A stretch of DNA of 64,000 nt, taken from the NCBI RefSeq assembly GCF_003664585.1, contig NZ_RCHI01000006.1:124001-188000 (forward strand), read 5' to 3'. Under the pieces are notes generated by a model. It had not been told where the DNA came from. It did no database searches and was given only the letters and a program-made list of their open reading frames with translations. This DNA comes from Paenirhodobacter hankyongi. Its GTDB lineage: Bacteria > Pseudomonadota > Alphaproteobacteria > Rhodobacterales > Rhodobacteraceae. Made by a program: the position numbers and the translations under genes. Shown piece by piece: positions 61,259-64,000 of this stretch; position 1 is the stretch's first letter; every line of letters starts with the position of its first letter.

Positions 61259-63388
61259 ATGACGAACAAGAAAGAGGATTGGGCCAAACTTGCCCAGAAG
61301 GAGCTCAAGGACCGGCCGCTCGACAGCCTGACCTGGAACACGCTCGAAGGGATCGAGGTGAAGCCCCTCTATACCGAGGAGGACACCGCAGAGCTGCCGC
61401 ATCTGGGCACGCTGCCGGGCTTCTCGCCCTTCACCCGCGGCGTGCGCGCCACGATGTATGCGGGCCGTCCCTGGACGATCCGGCAATATGCGGGCTTCTC
61501 GACCGCCGAGGAGAGCAACGCCTTCTACCGCAAGGCGCTGGCCGCCGGGCAGCAGGGCGTCTCGGTCGCCTTCGACCTCGCGACGCACCGCGGCTATGAC
61601 AGCGATCACCCGCGCGTCGTCGGCGACGTCGGCAAGGCCGGTGTGGCGATCGACTCGGTCGAGGACATGAAGATCCTGTTCGACGGCATCCCGCTCGAGA
61701 AGGTCTCGGTCTCGATGACGATGAACGGCGCCGTGATCCCGGTGCTGGCGAACTTCATCGTCACCGGCGAGGAGCAGGGCGTGCCGCGCGAGAAGCTCTC
61801 GGGCACGATCCAGAACGACATCCTCAAGGAGTTCATGGTCCGCAACACCTATATCTATCCGCCCGAACCCTCGATGCGGATCATTGCGGACATCATCGAA
61901 TACACCTCGAACGAGATGCCGAAGTTCAACTCGATCTCGATCTCGGGCTACCACATGCAGGAAGCCGGCGCGAACCTGGTGCAGGAGCTTGCCTTCACCA
62001 TCGCCGACGGCCGCGAATATGTCCGCACGGCGCTCGCCCGCGGCATGGACGTCGACGCCTTCGCCGGCCGTCTGTCGTTCTTCTTCGCGATCGGCATGAA
62101 CTTCTTCATGGAAGTGGCGAAGCTGCGCGCGGCGCGACTGCTCTGGTCGCGCGTGATGGCCGAGTTCAACCCGAAGAAACCGGGCTCGTCCATGCTGCGC
62201 ACCCACTGCCAGACCTCGGGCGTCTCGCTGCAGGAGCAGGACCCCTACAACAACGTCGTGCGCACCGCCTATGAGGCGATGGCCGCGGCGCTTGGCGGCA
62301 CGCAGTCGTTGCACACCAACGCGCTTGACGAGGCGATCGCGCTGCCGACCGAATTCTCGGCCCGCATCGCGCGCAACACCCAGCTCATCCTGCAGGAAGA
62401 GACCGGCATCACCCATGTCGTCGATCCGCTCGCGGGTAGCTACTACGTCGAAAGCCTGACCGCGCAGCTGGTCGACGAGGCGTGGAAGCTGATCGAGGAA
62501 GTCGAGGAAATGGGCGGCATGACCAAGGCCGTGGCCTCGGGCATGCCGAAGCTGAAGATCGAGGAATCGGCGGCCAAGCGCCAGGCGATGATCGACCGCG
62601 GCGAGGAAGTGATCGTCGGCGTGAACAAGTATCGTCTCGCCAAGGAAGAGCCGATCGACATTCTCGACATCGACAACGTCAAGGTCCGCGAGGCGCAGAT
62701 CGCGCGGCTGACCAAGATGCGGGCCGAGCGGGACGAGGCGGTCTGCGCGGCGGCGCTCGCCGAGATCACCCGGCGTGCCAAGGAAGGCGGCAACCTGCTC
62801 GAGGCCGCGGTGGATGCGGCGCGTGCGCGCGCCTCGGTTGGAGAGATCTCGATGGCGATGGAAGAGGTGTTCGGCCGGCATCGGGCCGAGGTGAAGACGC
62901 TCGCCGGCGTCTATGGCGCGGCCTATGAGGGCGATGCGGGCTTCGAGCAGATCCAGAAGGACGTCGAGACCTTCGCCGAGGAAGAAGGCCGCCGTCCGCG
63001 CATGCTCGTCGTGAAGATGGGCCAGGACGGCCATGACCGCGGCGCCAAGGTGATCGCGACGGCCTTTGCCGATATCGGCTTCGACGTCGACGTCGGGCCG
63101 CTGTTCCAGACCCCGGAAGAGGCGGCGCAGGACGCGATCGACAACGACGTGCATGTCGTCGGCATCTCGTCGCAGGCCGCGGGCCACAAGACGCTGGCGC
63201 CGAAGCTGATCGAGGCGCTGAAGGAAAAGGGCGCGGGCGACATCATCGTGATCTGCGGCGGCGTGATCCCGCAGCAGGACTACGACTTCCTGAAGGTCGC
63301 CGGGGTGAAGGCGATCTTCGGGCCCGGCACCAACATCCCGGCCGCGGCGCGCGAGATCCTCGACATCATCCGCACCGCCCGCGCCTGA
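61259..63388 (+). CDS. mcm: Methylmalonyl-CoA mutase
   Basis: Mcm converts (R)-methylmalonyl-CoA to succinyl-CoA with adenosylcobalamin, finishing propionate assimilation. The 709-residue single-chain enzyme has a TIM-barrel substrate domain ([57 protein letters not shown]) and a C-terminal B12 domain with the base-off motif GQDGHDRG (His as lower axial ligand) and [17 protein letters not shown] precedes the ATG. The cofactor lower ligand is made by BluB encoded at 27.8 kb. No meaB or mce gene is adjacent. Confidence 0.97.
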   Translation: MTNKKEDWAKLAQKELKDRPLDSLTWNTLEGIEVKPLYTEEDTAELPHLGTLPGFSPFTRGVRATMYAGRPWTIRQYAGFSTAEESNAFYRKALAAGQQGVSVAFDLATHRGYDSDHPRVVGDVGKAGVAIDSVEDMKILFDGIPLEKVSVSMTMNGAVIPVLANFIVTGEEQGVPREKLSGTIQNDILKEFMVRNTYIYPPEPSMRIIADIIEYTSNEMPKFNSISISGYHMQEAGANLVQELAFTIADGREYVRTALARGMDVDAFAGRLSFFFAIGMNFFMEVAKLRAARLLWSRVMAEFNPKKPGSSMLRTHCQTSGVSLQEQDPYNNVVRTAYEAMAAALGGTQSLHTNALDEAIALPTEFSARIARNTQLILQEETGITHVVDPLAGSYYVESLTAQLVDEAWKLIEEVEEMGGMTKAVASGMPKLKIEESAAKRQAMIDRGEEVIVGVNKYRLAKEEPIDILDIDNVKVREAQIARLTKMRAERDEAVCAAALAEITRRAKEGGNLLEAAVDAARARASVGEISMAMEEVFGRHRAEVKTLAGVYGAAYEGDAGFEQIQKDVETFAEEEGRRPRMLVVKMGQDGHDRGAKVIATAFADIGFDVDVGPLFQTPEEAAQDAIDNDVHVVGISSQAAGHKTLAPKLIEALKEKGAGDIIVICGGVIPQQDYDFLKVAGVKAIFGPGTNIPAAAREILDIIRTARA

Positions 63389-63407
63389 GGGCAACGGGCC
63401 AGACTGT

Positions 63408-63428
63408 GACGCCCCCGCGCGGGGCGTC
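63408..63428 (+). terminator. Hairpin after mcm
   Basis: GACGCCCC-CGCGC-GGGGCGTC, 20 bases after the mcm stop; 8-bp stem without T-run. Repeat copy D follows. Confidence 0.5.
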
Positions 63429-63441
63429 CCCGAAACAGGAA

Positions 63442-63510
63442 GAGGGGGGCGCTGCCCCCCTCTTTGCTTTCAGCAAATTCACCCCCCGGGATATTTCGGG
63501 CAATTGGAAG
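63442..63510 (+). repeat. Structured intergenic repeat, copy D
   Basis: Hairpin GAGGGGGGC-GCT-GCCCCCCTC (63442-63462), hairpin TTTGCT-TTC-AGCAAA (63463-63477), then ATTCACCCCCCGGG / ATATTTCGGGCAATTGGAAG to 63510. It has the same two-hairpin layout as copy A and stands between mcm and the end of nhaA. Confidence 0.75.
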
Positions 63511-63549
63511 CGGGAAGGGCGCCTGCGCCCCGGTCCCGTCCCGGGCACC

Positions 63550-64000
63550 TCAGGCGTCCTCGTCCTCATCCGCGGCATTGGGGGCGGTCCTTGCGATGCG
63601 CAGCACCGTATAGCCGAGCACCGCCGAGATCAGCGAGCCCGCAAGCACCCCCATGCGCACCGCGTTCATCTTGTCGTCGGTCTCGAAGTTCAGCGAGCCG
63701 ATGAAGAGCGACATGGTGAAGCCGATGCCGGCGAGGCAGGCGATGCCGTAGAGCTGCACCCAGGAGGTGGCGGCGGGCAGACGGGCGACGCCGAGCTTCA
63801 CCATCGCCCAGGTCGCGCCGAAGACGCCAAGCTGCTTGCCGAGCACGAGGCCGAGCGCGATGCCGAGCGGCAGCGGCTGGAACAGATCGCCGATGCCCAT
63901 GCCCGACAGGTTCACCCCGGCGTTCGCATAGGCGAAGATCGGCACGATCAGGAACATCACGTAAGGGTGCAGCGCGTGTTCGAGCGCATGCGCGGGCGAT
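63550..64000 (-). CDS. nhaA: Na+/H+ antiporter NhaA, C-terminal part (5' end outside window)
   Basis: NhaA expels Na+ in exchange for protons. About 150 C-terminal codons are present and the frame is open to the right edge. Seen: HPYVMFLIVPIFAYANAGVNL, GLVLGKQLGVFGATWAMVKLG, GIACLAGIGFTMSLFIGSLNF (GIGFTMSLFI is the family signature) and a last span followed by an acidic tail (ADEDEDA). The catalytic Asp pair of span 5 lies outside. It is convergent with mcm, with repeat copy D in between. Confidence 0.93.
   Translation of the reverse strand, partial: SPAHALEHALHPYVMFLIVPIFAYANAGVNLSGMGIGDLFQPLPLGIALGLVLGKQLGVFGATWAMVKLGVARLPAATSWVQLYGIACLAGIGFTMSLFIGSLNFETDDKMNAVRMGVLAGSLISAVLGYTVLRIARTAPNAADEDEDA

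Noticed and set aside
60551-63394. Open reading frame of 947 codons antisense to mcm
   Set aside because: Complete overlap with the clearly functional mcm gene; no motif, no ribosome site.

Overview
The window is a high-GC alphaproteobacterial chromosome segment. Gene content and order point to the Rhodobacteraceae/Paracoccaceae (Rhodobacter, Cereibacter, Paracoccus relatives): irr next to fabA-fabB-fabI, a PccR-type regulator with pccB/pccA/mcm, bluB under a cobalamin riboswitch, choXWV with betIBA, and many DUF1127/DUF465/DUF1003-type small genes. Nothing indicates a plasmid or prophage. One short AT-rich gene (about 5.93-6.98 kb) looks foreign.

Layout. 0-4 kb: end of efp, a GNAT acetyltransferase, the iron regulator irr, and divergently the unsaturated fatty-acid genes fabA-fabB-fabI, closed by a UUCG terminator. 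4-8 kb: a Cys-containing membrane protein, an alpha/beta hydrolase, a DUF1810 protein, a TIR-domain gene of low GC, and thyX. 8-10.5 kb: a surface-lipoprotein/Slam pair (type XI secretion). 10.5-18.7 kb: housekeeping genes (glyoxalase, pth, acuI, a GAPDH-family gene, a Bax-inhibitor-1 protein, DUF1127, LysR, quinone reductase, XRE regulator, hisN). 18.7-26.7 kb: 8-oxoguanine deaminase, a NarL-type two-component pair, a HAF-repeat autotransporter, a uracil/xanthine permease. 26.9-32.9 kb: exonuclease, cobalamin riboswitch-bluB, TPP riboswitch-thiM-thiE-thiD-tenA, guanine deaminase. 32.9-42.8 kb: HEPN-like protein, mgtE, 5-formyl-THF cycloligase, YmdB-type phosphodiesterase, SLC13 permease, yebC, a 59-aa protein, lysG-lysE, a DMT exporter. 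43-49.8 kb: choline uptake (choXWV) and oxidation to glycine betaine (betI-betB-betA). 49.8-64 kb: nuclease, DUF1003, DUF465, the propionate regulator pccR, Bcr/CflA efflux, pccB and pccA with small envelope genes between them, DUF4174, mcm, and the end of nhaA.

How genes work together. AcuI (acryloyl-CoA to propionyl-CoA), PccA/PccB (propionyl-CoA to methylmalonyl-CoA) and Mcm (B12-dependent, to succinyl-CoA) form a propionate assimilation route. PccR very probably controls it through TTTGCAAA-type sites seen upstream of pccB and of pccR itself. BluB supplies the lower ligand of the cofactor used by Mcm. The thi operon salvages thiamin pieces under TPP control. Choline import and oxidation form one divergent unit with a BetI-like palindrome between the arms.

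The most interesting material: the translationally coupled TIR gene behind thyX; the Slam/lipoprotein pair; a family of structured intergenic repeats (hairpin plus a conserved AGGTATTT-type tail) in at least four copies, with a related palindromic element in two more places; an ScfR-type operator without an obvious propionate gene beside it at 17.17 kb; and an FNR-type box at a class II distance upstream of a DUF465 gene.
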